From NCBI GenBank assembly GCA_958510825.1, contig OY294049.1:32268774-32332773 (forward strand): 64,000 bases of DNA, written 5' to 3'. The notes beneath the pieces were generated by a model, which was given only the letters and a program-made list of their open reading frames with translations, searched no databases and was not told the origin of the DNA. Positions 49,785 through 60,485 of the stretch are shown here, piece by piece. Both the position numbers and the translations under genes were made by a program. The DNA is from Brachypterus glaber. Taxonomy: Eukaryota > Arthropoda > Insecta > Coleoptera > Kateretidae. How positions within the stretch are numbered: the stretch's first letter is position 1; every line of letters begins with the position of its first letter.

Positions 49785-50545
49785 AATTTATTATTCCATC
49801 AATCTATTTTCTAATCATCGTAGAGAGTGATATTGGTAGACTGACAGTTTCGGGCTGCTGGCCCTCTTCAGTACCAAAAGTCAACTCTGCACGCTGATTA
49901 AGAAAACGTTTGTATGTACTCGCAAAAGGAATATAGCCATTGGATTGATGTAGACTTGTGCGCCATCAATTTCTAGATGTAGACAACTACTCATACCTTT
50001 CCTAGTCTGGAGACTTTGAATGGTAGCAAGTTGAAGACTTGTGTGCTTCAAGCACTTTTGCGCCATCTATTTCTAGATGGTACTGAAGAGGACCAGCAGC
50101 CCGAAACTGTCAGTCTATATTATCACTCTGTACGATGATTAGAAAATAGATTGATGGAATAATAAATTAATATTTTTATAATTTTGTTTAAAATTAAAAA
50201 TTTCTGTTCTTACTAATTTTACGTCTAACCACCCGTTAGTGGTACTATGTGCTTGAGACACACAAGTCTTAAACTTGCTAAATTCAAAGTCTCCAGACTA
50301 GGAGAGGTATGAGTAGTTGTCTACGTCTAGAAATAGGTGGGGCACAAGTCTACATCAATCTAATGGCTATATTCCTTTTGTGAGTAAAGTCTAAAAACGT
50401 TTTCTTAATCAGCGTGCAGAGTTGACTCTTGGTACTGAAGAGGGTCAGCAGCCCGAAACTGTCAGTCTACCAATATTATGCTGTACGATAATTAAAAATA
50501 GATTGATGGAATAATAAATTAATATTTTTATAATTTTGTTTAAGA
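49785..50545. repeat. Palindrome cluster with a partial duplication
   Basis: The left arm TTATTCCATCAATCTATTTT... through GACAGTTTCGGGCTGCTGG at 49791-49878 is inverted at 50084-50165. A second, partly inverted copy of the interior follows (TCCAGACTAGGAGAGGTATG at about 50292 against CATACCTTTCCTAGTCTGGA at about 49993). It ends with the same arm text again at about 50435-50520. This looks like one palindromic element followed by a rearranged partial copy. No ORF. Confidence 0.75.
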
Positions 50546-50816
50546 TTAAAAATTTCTGCCCTTATTAATGTCAACTTTAGTAAATAAAAACAAATTCTTA
50601 TCTTCGAAAATTTAATTGTAGATTAAACAAAGTTATTAAGTATATGTATAGTATTATAGATTTTTATATTGTATTTAGTATTTAGTATATTTAATTATTT
50701 TAGTATCGTGTATATGTTTATATACTTTGTCCTGTAAATGGTGTATTCTGTTGGACAATAAAGCAAAGTATTAAAGCTTAAAAAAAACATAAATGACCCC
50801 GCACCAAATACCTAGG

Positions 50817-51516
50817 AAAGGACCCCGCACCAAATACCTAGGAAATTTGTTGTCGACAGAATTTTTCCAAAATCTAGGAATAGAATCTTTAGGTCATTCT
50901 GAATAAAAGTTGTCATGTACATAAAATCACTAAGTGCCTTTATTTAAAAAATACAGCAGGTGGTAGCTCCGAAAATCGAAATTTTAAAATCGCGATTTTA
51001 CGTATTTTTTACCGAAATGAACTTATGGTTTGGTTTATATGAAGTAGATATATATGTAAAATGCTAAGTACTTATGTATACTTATGTATTGATTCTTATG
51101 TATACCTAATTACACCGGCACTTAGTACTACTAAGAGTGTCTTGAAATCTTCACCAAATAAGTCAAAATCTTTGACCACGTTTTTTCATCTTTATCGACG
51201 TTTTAAACCGTCCTGAGCCGAAACCAGTAAAAAAAAATCGTCCGTCTGTCTGTCTCTGTGTCTGTCTCTGTCTGTCTGTAAACTGGATAACTCCATTTCT
51301 AAAAAAGATATCGACAAGTGGTTTTTTGCATATCGTTTATTATCGAATTTCGAAGATCTGATTAGATTTTGGGTGTAAACTATTGGGGGTAAAGGGGTGA
51401 GAATGGGGTAAAACTCCTATTTTTAGCGTTTTTTGGTTATAATTAAGTTAATTATTATGGTATGTAAAAGACTGTAAACCCGTAATATCCCGTATTTATC
51501 TGTATAGTTTATAGTC

Positions 51517-51595
<79 letters not shown>

Positions 51596-52443
51596 TAAAA
51601 TAAGTTATGAGAGCTATAATCAAATTTTTATTTATCATAATTGAGTATTTAGTATTATAACTAGATTAAGTTATGCTAAAAAACATTTTACTGCTTTAAA
51701 CGCCAATATCTCAAAAACAATGTGTTTTAGGAAAAAATTGTTTCTAACATTTTTTGAGCAGTTTTAAAATATCTTTTATGTACATGCTTAATTAATAACA
51801 TACCATAATATTTAACTCAATTATAACCAAAAAAACGCTAAAAATAGGAGTTTTACCCCATTCTTACCCCTTTACCCATAATTGTTTACCCCCAAAATCT
51901 AATAAGATCTTCGAAATTTGATAAGAAACGATATGCAAAAAACCGCTTGTCGATATCTTTTTTAGAAATGGAGTTATTGAGTTTACAGACAGACAGAGAC
52001 AGACAGACAGACGGACGAAAAATTTTTTTTACTGGTTTTGGCTCAGGACGGTCTAAAACGTCGAGAAAGATAAAAAAAGGTGGTTAAAGATTTTGACTTA
52101 TTTGGCGAAGATTTCAAGACACTCTTAGTAGTACTAAGTGCCGGTGTAATTAGGTATACATAAGAATCAATACATAAGTATACATAAGTACACAGCATTT
52201 TACATATATATCTAGTTCATATAAACCAATACATAAGTTCATTTCTGTAAAACATACGTAAAATCGCGATTTTAAAATTTCGATTTTCGGAGCTACCACC
52301 TGCTGTATTTTTTAAATAAATGCACTTAGTGATTTTATGTACATGACAACTTTTATTCAGAATGACCTAAACATTCTATTCCTAGATTTTGGAAAAATTC
52401 TGTCGACAACAAATTTTCTAGGTATTTGGTGCGGGGTCCTTTA
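50817..52443. mobile_element. Foldback element with arms of about 650 bp
   Basis: GACCCCGCACCAAATACC and TGTCGACAGAATTTTTCC at the left reappear inverted at the right end, and pairing runs from 50817-51467 to 51799-52443. The arms contain a CTGTCTGT tract and GATATCGACAAG. The spacer holds an (AAT)n run and has no ORF. The outermost 20 bp is duplicated in tandem at 50795-50816. No clear target duplication was found. Confidence 0.9.
51517..51596. repeat. (AAT)n microsatellite
   Basis: Pure AAT run in the loop of the foldback element. Confidence 0.97.
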
Positions 52444-52446
52444 AAT

Positions 52447-53085
52447 AATATTTACTTACTTATAAATAATGAAAAATTGTCAGTGAAATAAAATATTTAG
52501 GTTTTAAAATAGATGACGTTCTTTCTTTTAACAGTCATCCTAACTACATTTTTTATAAAATCTCCAAAAAACTATACTTTTTCTCTAGAATCGCTAATGA
52601 TCATCTTTCTACTGAGACTAAAATAATTGTATATAAGACAATAATTCAGTCGCATTTTGATTATTGTTCCTTAGTTTTGCATCAGTTTAATTTAAATAAG
52701 TTGTCCCAATTGCAAAAGTTGCAAAATAGAGGCATGAGAATAATTTTAAAGTGCAATAGATTGACACCTATTTTGACTATGCTCTCCACTTTAAAATGGC
52801 TCTCTGTATGTAACAGAATTTTTTATTCCATGCTTTTAATTTTTAAAATTACTAAAGGTATTACTTCTGGTTATTTTTCTGATTTTATTGCTTTTCAGTT
52901 TGATCTAGATTATCATAATACCAGAAATAACAGGGATATTTACATACCTAAATTTTAATTGCACTAGAAATTATTTATTAGACATTGAATAATTTAATAA
53001 ATTACCGAATAATATTAAATCATGTACAACCATAGCTGCATTTAAAAGAGGACTTTCTGCACATATTTACTCTGTAATGTAACTT
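52447..53085 (+). pseudogene. LINE copy 5: C-terminal RT fragment
   Basis: Starts right at the edge of the foldback element. The frame reads EIKYLGFKIDDVLSF, KISKKLYFFSRI, YKTIIQSHFDYCS, LQKLQNRGMRIIL and NTRNNRDIYIPKF, the thumb and tail of a LINE RT. Small shifts occur near 52475 and 52960. Palm and upstream parts are absent from this window's left side, so it is not simply the continuation of copy 4, whose own thumb is at 48900-49300. Confidence 0.75.
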
Positions 53086-53099
53086 TGATTTTTCTTTTT

Positions 53100-54290
53100 T
53101 TACTATTTTAGTTAGTTTTTTTATTATTTTATAATAAAAAATCAACGCAGGTCACGAATTTCATCTCTCCGATTTAGCTCAAAGTTTGCATACGGCCATA
53201 AAATGAAGTTAGATTTGTCATATTATTGGGATTTTTCTCAAAAATGTCTGGTTGTCGAGATATTAGGGTGGCCATTTTTTTAAGTTTTTCAAAACCAGAA
53301 AACCACTAAAACTGAAATAACTCAATATCTATAAAAGATAGAAATTTTATTTAAACGACATTAAATTAAATTTAATTAAATTTAAAAACAGAAAGAGTAT
53401 ATTTTAATAATTCTGGTTATACCGAGATGGCGGACCACAAAACATAACCTACAAATTATAAAAAACGCTATCCCCAAAATACACCATTTTCGATTTATTT
53501 AATTTTGTGGCTATTTACACGTATATAGTAGGAGTATATGCCCAAAAAATATTGCCAACGGCTCGGCCTATTTGTGCGAGATATGGTCAAAAATGTGTAA
53601 AATTTGGTCAAAGTTTTGCACTTTTCGAGGTTTCTAAATTATATTTAGTGATTTTCCCAAAATACCCCAAAATATTTGCTTGTATATTTTGTGAGTATAT
53701 GCCCATAAAAATTGCGAACGGCACTGCCCATTTGTGGGACCTATGGTCAAAAATATTTTAAAATTGGCCAAAATTTCGCATTTTTCGAGGTTTCTAAATT
53801 ATATTTAGTGATTATTCTTCGTTTTTATTTTATCATAAATTTTTTATGGCTATTTATTCTAATGTAGTGAGGATATATGCCCATAAAATATTGCGAATGA
53901 TCCGGCTAAGTTGTGGAATAATTAACCAGAAGAATTCGCAAATTCAAGAAAATTTTGCATTTTTTTGACGTTTTAACATACTATAGAAAAAATATTGTCT
54001 ATGCATTACAATAATAATTTAACAGTATAATAATTATATAGTAATATTCCCACAACATTTATTTTGGAATTTTCCTATGGGTGATTTATTTGTAGAACAT
54101 TTACCTATTCGTAGAAAATATAGTGTTCGAAAATCAGCTCGCTTTTCAATATTTTCAACGCTAAAAGCAATTCCCATTTTCACACATTTAGTAGTACCTG
54201 ATCTATGTAATAGATGGCGCAAAATAACAAATATGGTGATTCTAAGCTTTTAAATAGATTACAATCCCTTTTTTTTACTTTTATTTTTAA
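53100..54290. repeat. Dispersed non-coding repeats, three 150-bp units
   Basis: ATATGCCCAWAAAATATTGC followed by GGTCAAAAAT and CGAGGTTTCTAAATTATATT occurs at about 53530, 53690 and (partly) 53870. The same family is inverted at 60190-60480. The stretch from 53100 to 53450 and the 54000-54290 segment show no gene. Confidence 0.65.
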
Positions 54291-54293
54291 AAT

Positions 54294-54650
54294 GTGTTCC
54301 AAAAGTTTTTAAATCTTGAGTGCTCAAATAAACCTTTTAAAAATAGAGAACAGTTTAGTGATATTGAATGTGAACTCCTAAGGACAAGAACAGAAATTCC
54401 ACGTATTTCTTGTGTTTGTTTAACTCATGAAAAGAAGTTTTTGAGTTTTTATGAAATGAAACAAAAAGTATGCTGCGATATTTGGAGCCGACATAAAAAA
54501 TATGTGAGTTTAGAATCCAATGCTAATATAACATTACAATTTGTTAATGATGTTAAAAGTATTTGTAAGAAAAAAATATGTAAACGTTGTAAAGAAGATG
54601 TAATGAAAGAAAATATTAGTGGCATATCGGACAGAAGAGAAAATTAGAAA
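54294..54650 (+). pseudogene. DDE-like transposon/gene relic, N-terminal part
   Basis: A 117-codon frame opens here without a good start: the frame begins at GTG, and a nearby ATG at 54292 is out of frame, so the true start may be lost. It has CCDIWSRHKK, and near the end CKKKICKRCK, a cysteine pattern I associate with the N-terminus of an uncharacterised invertebrate protein family. The same family's later parts lie at 56036-56385 and 57546-58920, in order and on the same strand. An internally deleted LINE follows it directly. Assignment rests on memory of the family and on collinearity. Confidence 0.5.
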
Positions 54651-54720
54651 AAAAGTCAGGTCATTAAAAAACTCTAAAGTTGTAAATAAATCCTTAACAT
54701 ATAGTCAATAGAGTTTCAAG

Positions 54721-55079
54721 ATGGTGGAAAGCAAACAAGTTCCCGCGGACGTCTCCGCAAATAAGTGCAAAAAATGCAAAAGTACAGCGAAAAGTGGTTT
54801 AAAATGTGTTGAGTGCGGTTGCTTAATGCATCGAGCATGTAGTAAATTATTAATAAATGCCACCCTAACACCACTGTGGAAAAAATGACCAGAGCCTTAA
54901 GTAGTATTTGTTCCAATGTAAAATGTGAGCAGTTAAAAGCGAAATATCCTAACGCCTATTCCTCCTTTAAACTATCAACGCCAATAGTGAACAAAAATCT
55001 CATCATGACAACAAGCATATGGCCTAAGGGTGTACTTATACAGCAGTTTTTTCAAAAGAAAATAGACGGACACAACTAG
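54721..55079 (+). pseudogene. LINE copy 6 ORF1 start with PHD finger
   Basis: ATG 54721 opens a 55-codon frame with C16, C19, C29, C32 (C34), H37 and C40; it stops at 54886-54888. In the neighbouring frame the protein continues from about 54870 with VEKMTRALSSICSNVKC, giving the last ligand pair, and ends at 55079. One indel near 54865 explains this. It is parallel to ORF1 of LINE copy 2 in ligand spacing. Confidence 0.75.
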
Positions 55080-55169
55080 ATGCAGAAACTAAGAATATAG
55101 GTAGCACTTCAAGTAATATTTCTAGTACAAATAAGGTAAACAAACATTTTTTTTAAGTTTTCCACCAAA

Positions 55170-55845
55170 ACATGCAATGCATTAGGAATAAGTTACATGA
55201 ATTTGATGCATTTTTAAGTGTAAATGATGATTATGATGCATAAGTGAGCACTGGCTCACCCCCAATGAAGCATCCACTTTTAGTGTAAAAGGCTGGAACA
55301 CTGCTTCTGTTTATTCACGTCCAACATCAACTCTGGGTCGCTCTATGTTACTTTGTAAAGACAGTACTTTCAACAATTTGACTTTTATTGATAATTTAAG
55401 CATTGAAAATGAGTGTGAAATTTGTGAAATATACACCTTACAGAAAAAAATATTGTAATTGTTTGTGTTTATAGGCCAGATAATAATTTTGATTCTTTTA
55501 TTGATGTCATTGAAAAAACTTTAAATTTTCTTTTTTCATCTAAATTTAATAAAGTAATTTTCTGTGGAGATTTTAATTGCCACTTTAATTTTTTAGATAA
55601 CAGGACGACCCGTTTTATTGATTTAATGAGATCACATGGTTTTGAAAGATCCATTTTTGATTCTACACGTGCCAGAAATTGCATAGACAATATTTTTGTG
55701 AATTTTTCATTGGACGACTGTGAGGGTAAGGTGATATCAATGGAGTTTTCCGACCATTTTGCGCAAAAGTCCAAACCTTTGCACATTTTTTACCTCATTT
55801 TCACATCATTTTTTTTTACTCTTTTTTTTATGTTACAGTTTTAAA
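55170..55845 (+). pseudogene. LINE copy 6 APE endonuclease fragment
   Basis: NMQCIRNKLHEFDAFL opens the domain near 55170. After a stop and shift it continues with TPNEASTFSVKGW, VCVYRPDNNFDSF, IFCGDFNCHF (about 55557), NCIDNIFVN (about 55679) and FSDHFAQ (about 55748). The coding text then runs into 3' UTR instead of the RT linker. Confidence 0.8.
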
Positions 55846-56035
55846 ATGTAGATGTAATTCATAATTGTATGATTTTTGTGATATTATTTTTTATAATATT
55901 TAAGTGTCATTAAGTGTGGATAAGTTAAATATTTTTGTTTTCTTGACTTGTGTAAATACATTTTCTTGTATATCACCAAATAAATAATTCTAATTCTAAT
56001 TTTAATTCTAATTCTAATAAAAATTAAAAAAAAAA

Positions 56036-56385
56036 ATGATACTGAGGAATCGCTTGTTGCTAGCACAGCCAAGATGCGATTTTCCTTACACCACCGGACG
56101 ATGCAGTTCCTTTAATAATGGGATTATTATTCTTGGTCTGTCTCCCGTTAATAAGACAAAAATGCTATTTTTTAAAAACTATGCTGCTGAAAAATGGACA
56201 AGATTTAATTCAAAATTAATGAACAGTGTGAAAATTTTTTGGGATCCCCTATACAAAATAAGAAGAATAACAATGAAAACTATTTTTTGGAAATAATTAC
56301 TTAAAAAGTGCATTCTTTCAAAGAAACAATAGAGAAAAAAAATTAAAATTCTATCTCTTTTGCCAAAGGATTGGACCATTAACCA
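56036..56385 (+). pseudogene. DDE-like transposon/gene relic, second part
   Basis: Between the LINE tail and the MITE. Readable pieces in shifting frames are DTEESLVASTAKM, LGLSPVNKTKM, KNYAAEKW and, just before the MITE, ILSLLPKDWTINH. The last joins in sense to text right of the MITE (RQTKNLVEVQGILPD at about 57562), with one base of frame difference. So the MITE cut a once continuous coding region. Confidence 0.55.
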
Positions 56386-56387
56386 TA

Positions 56388-57543
56388 CAGGGTGTATTTG
56401 AAATAGCGTAGGAAATTTTAACAGGTGATTCTACATGATAAAATATGACAAAAAGATCCTATAAACATATATCTAAAAATGCGTCATAAGGGAGCTACGC
56501 CCCTTTGAAATTGGCTAAAAAAATCGGTTTTTATTTAATAACTCAGGAACCCTTTGAGATATGTTAACGAGGTTTTGCATGTGAATTAATGCTAATAAGG
56601 CCCATCTTTGTATGTAATTTTCACGTACTTATTTAAACCAGGGGTGTGCGAAATGGGGGGGCCTTACCAGTTTTTTGTCCCAAACTTTTTTCTGTGTAAC
56701 TTTTTGCAATTTTATTTTTGAAATATGATTCCTTAGGTCAAAATACATAAAAAATGTACTCTTGTTGTAATACTGTAGGATTAACCGTTTTCGAGAAAAG
56801 TTTATTTGAAGGTGAAATTTCACGGTTCGAGGACGAAAAATTAAATACTAAAATGTCGAAAACCAAAATTTTAATGATGCAATGTTATTCTACATCAAAA
56901 ACTAAGAAAAAAAGTTTCCATACATGTAGGTCGAAAAAACGCTTTTAAAGCTACCATAGCCCTTTAAAAATGGTGCATATTTAGGAGACCATAGCTCCAT
57001 TGGGATTGATTTTTGGAAGTACCTGTATATGAGGTTTTTTTATTAGTTTTTAATGTACATTCGCCCTGCATCATTAAAATTTTGGTATTCAACATTTTAG
57101 TATTTAATTTTTCGTCCTCAAACCGTGAAATTTTACCTTCAAATGAATTTTTCTCGAAAACGGTTAATCCTACAGTATTACAACAAGAGTACCTTTTTTA
57201 TGTATTTTTACCTGAGGAATCATATTTCAAAAATAAAATTGCAAAAAAGTTACACAGAAAAAAGACTGGGACAAAAAACTGATAAGCCCCCCCGTTTCGC
57301 ACACCCCTGGTTGAAATACATAAAAACGGGCCTTGGTAAGATTAGTTGACGTGCAAAACCTCGTTGATATATCTCAAAGGGTTCCTGAGTTATTAAATAA
57401 AAACCGATTTTTTTAGCCACTTTTAAAGGGGCGTAGCTCCCTTATGACGCATTTTTAGACATATGTTTATAGGAACTTTTTGTTATATTTTATGATGTAG
57501 AATCATCTGTTAAAATTTCCGACGCTATTTCAAATACACCGTG
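56388..57543. mobile_element. Palindromic MITE, 1,156 bp, TA target
   Basis: Ends CAGGGTGTATTTGAAATAGC and GCTATTTCAAATACACCGTG lie between TA dinucleotides (56386-56387, 57544-57545). Arms of about 490 bp pair, for example GGGAGCTACGCCCCTTT with AAAGGGGCGTAGCTCCC. The 60-90 aa frames inside are mirror by-products. Inserted in the DDE-like relic. Confidence 0.9.
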
Positions 57544-57545
57544 TA

Positions 57546-58920
57546 TAAAGCAAGATTTTAATACGGCAAACGAAAAATCTTGTTGAGGTTCAAGGTATAT
57601 TACCTGATTTGTTATTAATTTAGTAATTTCATTCTACACAGATGATGACAATAGTAGATTATTACCAGGAGAAAATGATTATATAAGCCTTAAAGTTGAA
57701 GGCAAAAGAATTAGTAAACAAAAAAGATTAGTTTCATCTAATCTTAAAGAATTGTTTTTTTCTTTTAAAAATATATACGCTGAAACGAAAATTTGCTTTT
57801 CGAAGTTTGCTGATTTGCGTCCAAAAGAGTGCGTTCTGGCTGGAGCTTCAGGGACACATTCTATCTGCGTGTGTCTGGTTCATCAAAATATTAAATTATT
57901 GTTAATGGAGATTAATCTTAATGTTGATGGTTGAGAGAGAAAAAATACTTTAAATTATAAGCACATTATTTCAATTATGATGTGCAATCCACCAAGGGAG
58001 GATTGGTTTGTAAATATATGTACACAGTGTCCTGCAAAAACCGCAGTTAAAAAATTCAATTGGAGAACAAATAATTGAACAGGAAACCATAAAATATAAA
58101 CAATGGTTAACAGTAGATAGATGCACATTAGAAACAACAGAAAAAAGTGCTGAAGAATTTTTAGATTATATTCTCGAGAAATTCCAACTCTGACTTTATT
58201 GCCAAAGCTCAATCGGCATACTTAAAAGAAAGAAAGACCAATTTATTGGAAGGAGATTGTATTGTATCCGGTGATTTTTCCGAAAATTACTCAAATGTAA
58301 CAATCTCCAAATAAAAATTCATCCTTTCGTTTATTATTTTATAAAGGACTCTGAAATAAAGTGTGAAAGTTTTGTGGCCATTTCAGACTCTTTAGATCAT
58401 AAAATAAGTTCAGTTTACCCTTTCAAGAAGAATTAATAAGCTTTCTCAAAGAAAATTTGGAATTGCGTCTTATAATATATTTTAGCGATGGAGCATCAGC
58501 TCAATATAAGAACAGAAAAAATATTATGAACCTACGATAACATCAATTAGATTTTGAAGTTAGTGCAGAGTGGAATTATTTTGCGACTAGCCACGGAAAG
58601 GGACCTTACGACGGTTTTGGGGGGTACAATTAAAAGATTAGCGACTAGAACAAGTCTACAGCGGATTAAAGGGGTATCTATTTCGTCTGCAGAAGAGCTT
58701 TTTAATTGGGCGAAACCTAAATTTTTAGGCATCATACATATTGAATATATTAATTCAAAACACGTATGAAAAATATGAAGAAAGATATAAGAATGCTCAT
58801 TCAGTCAATGGCATAAGATCCTGTCATCAGGTATTACCGCTTTTACAAAATTTGATTGCCCTTAAAAAATATTCATCTGCGGAATTTAATTAATATATTT
58901 ATTTTTGACCTAAAGATATT
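57546..58920 (+). pseudogene. DDE-like transposon/gene relic, main part
   Basis: The first frame (about 57609-57934) reads FYTDDDNSRLLPGENDYISL, KRLVSSNLKELF, FADLRPKECVLAGASGTHSI and VCLVHQNIKLL. After a stop come CNPPREDWFVNICTQCP, YKQWLTVDRCTLET, then three blocks that look catalytic: GDFSENYS (about 58272), YFSDGASAQYKNR (about 58480) and FATSHGKGPYDG (about 58580). At least six shifts or stops. The order of an aspartate after a strand, a second in SDGA and a conserved HGKGP-D-GG block suggests an RNase H-like fold as in DDE transposases; that is inference. I know the motif set from uncharacterised multi-copy invertebrate proteins but cannot name the superfamily. Confidence 0.65.
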
Positions 58921-59139
58921 GTTATGTTTGAAGATTGATGGGGATTTGTCATAATATATCATAAAAACATATGGAAACTAGCGAAAATTAATAATCACAT
59001 CAAAAAAGAAAAAAAAAATCGAAGTTACGCCTTTATTCCAAGATAAGTTACTACATTACAAGTGTCCTTTAAAAGAAAAATTTATTGAAATAGAAATAAA
59101 AAGTGTAATATTAATAGTAAACGTAACTACAGAAGATTC
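58921..59139 (+). other. Possible C-terminal and 3' remains of the DDE-like relic
   Basis: Short pieces (KDIVMFED, WGFVIIYHKN) could be the family's C-terminus. The rest is AT-rich with no signal. Confidence 0.3.
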
Positions 59140-59148
59140 TGGGAGGCA

Positions 59149-59160
59149 TAGCATAGCGCG
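59149..59160 (+). promoter_or_regulatory. Pol III A box of the SINE
   Basis: TAGCATAGCGCG fits the TRGCNNAGYNG form of tRNA A boxes in all but the last positions. Confidence 0.6.
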
Positions 59161-59185
59161 TATGCATAGCAATCCTACTAGCCTG

Positions 59186-59196
59186 AGTTCAATTCT
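59186..59196 (+). promoter_or_regulatory. Pol III B box of the SINE
   Basis: AGTTCAATTCT matches the GGTTCGANTCC form at 8 of 11 positions and lies about 25 bases past the A box, a normal tRNA spacing. Confidence 0.6.
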
Positions 59197-59400
59197 CACT
59201 GGAGCCGATTTGACTTTTTCAGTTAATAATAATTAAAATTTGGCGAAAGTGAAACGGACACTCCCATTAAAAACTGGTTCGAAAGTCAGTATAAGCCGGT
59301 GGTTCCCTCTACTACTAGCCCACACAAGTCCTGGACTTAGGGGATGCTAATTAAGTAGAATAGTACGAGGTTAAACATACATGTAATGTAATGTAATTCT

Positions 59401-59999
59401 CAGAAATATATATATTTAAACTAATACATGGATACATAACAGGTAATAAGACTAAATTAAGGAATGTTTCTTTGATCAAGAATATTTAACGTCTAAGCAG
59501 TATCTAATAGTAACATTAAACATTTTTTTTTATATAAACGACAAAATATATTTGCTGACACATTAGTAACAAACTAATCAGTAATAACTAAGTACTAATC
59601 AGGCTAATTAAATAAGCTATACTAAAAATATTAAAATTATCTGTTACTTATGAATAATTTTTGTTACAGAACCAGGAATGAGCCCAAATAAAAATGCGAA
59701 AAAAAACGAAGAACAGTATGAATATATGTCTAAATTAGATAAAAAACTATGCCTTCGATAACTCTCTAACTTACCATATAGCGACTTTAAATTAACGTAG
59801 GTTGGGTTGTAAAAACGAAGAACAGTATTAGCTAATGTACTCATGTTGGATATTTTGTTTAGGCATTTAAATTATTTTTTTTTATGAGTTTATATGTATT
59901 AATGATATCATATCATGATGTGAAGATAAAATTAAAAAAAAAATGTTTTGTATAAAATACTAAGGAATAACGTAATATCTTATTAATATAAACCATACA
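59401..59999. other. AT-rich intergenic DNA
   Basis: No gene seen. GAAGAACAGTAT and AAAAACGAAGAACAGTAT words repeat near 59705 and 59812. Confidence 0.5.
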
Positions 60000-60115
60000 T
60001 ACATACATACATACATACACACATACATACATACATACATACACCTATACATACATACATACTCCTATACATACATACATACTCCTATACATACATACAT
60101 ACATACACATTCACA
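60000..60115. repeat. (CATA)n microsatellite with variants
   Basis: CATACATACATA runs broken by CACA and CTCCTATA. Confidence 0.95.
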
Positions 60116-60189
60116 CACATATATCCCGGTATTATATAAAATTATAAAATAGTTTTTTCCTCTGCCAACAATAGTTTTTTAATCGGTAA

Positions 60190-60480
60190 ACTAGAAGAAA
60201 TAGAAAATTTAAAAATTAAAGAAGAAAAATCACATAAAAATGCGAAATTTTGTCCAATTTTTAAATATTTTTGACTATAGCTCCCACAAATGGGGCGGGC
60301 CGTTCGCAATATTTTATGGGCATGTACTGCCCCTATGTACGAGTAAATAGCCTTAAAATAAAAAAAATAATAAATTGAGGCATTTTGGGAAAATCACTAA
60401 ATATAATTATAATTATAATTTTTGACCATAGCTCCCACAAATGGGCAGGGCCGTTCGCAATATTTTATAATACTATATTA
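60190..60480 (-). repeat. Reverse copy of the 53500-53900 repeat
   Basis: On the minus strand ATGCCCATAAAATATTGCGA, CCATTTGTGGGAGCTATAGT and AAATTTCGCATTTTT follow one another as at 53690-53790. It ends abruptly at the next element. Confidence 0.75.
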
Positions 60481-60485
60481 TTATA

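Larger units (their letters stand above)
46951..50790 (+). mobile_element. Degraded LINE copy 4, interrupted by two insertions
   Basis: Coding remains from the endonuclease (46951 on) through the RT C-terminus (to about 49780), then a probable 3' UTR around 50560-50790 with ACAATAAAG and an A-run. It is interrupted at 49327-49640 by a minus-strand LINE 3' end and at 49785-50545 by a palindrome cluster. The left end touches the tail of copy 3. Confidence 0.7.
54690..56030 (+). mobile_element. LINE copy 6, internally deleted (no reverse transcriptase)
   Basis: It keeps an ORF1 start with a PHD finger (54721-55079), most of the endonuclease (about 55170-55780), a 3' UTR and a (TAATTC)n tail at 55985-56018. 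The whole RT is missing, though the tail is intact, so the deletion is internal. It sits between the first and second parts of the DDE-like relic. The left edge is approximate. Confidence 0.75.
59141..59395 (+). mobile_element. tRNA-derived SINE
   Basis: A 70-bp tRNA-like head with A and B boxes (see separate entries) is followed by an unrelated 180-bp body and a short (ATGTA)n tail at about 59381-59395. ATTCT flanks both ends (59136-59140, 59396-59400), a possible 5-bp target duplication. No ORF. SINEs are transcribed by RNA polymerase III and moved by a partner LINE; no partner with this tail is seen here. Confidence 0.7.

Noticed and set aside
46951..53085. LINE copy 5 as the 3' half of LINE copy 4
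   Set aside because: Copy 4 already has its own thumb region at 48900-49300 with different motif text, so copy 5 is a separate element.
56629..57349. Pairs of similar 60-90 aa ORFs on opposite strands
   Set aside because: They lie in the two arms of one palindromic MITE and mirror each other.
58547..58769. Overlapping 62-aa and 71-aa ORFs on opposite strands as a gene pair
   Set aside because: The plus-strand one is a shifted frame within the DDE-like relic; the other is its shadow.
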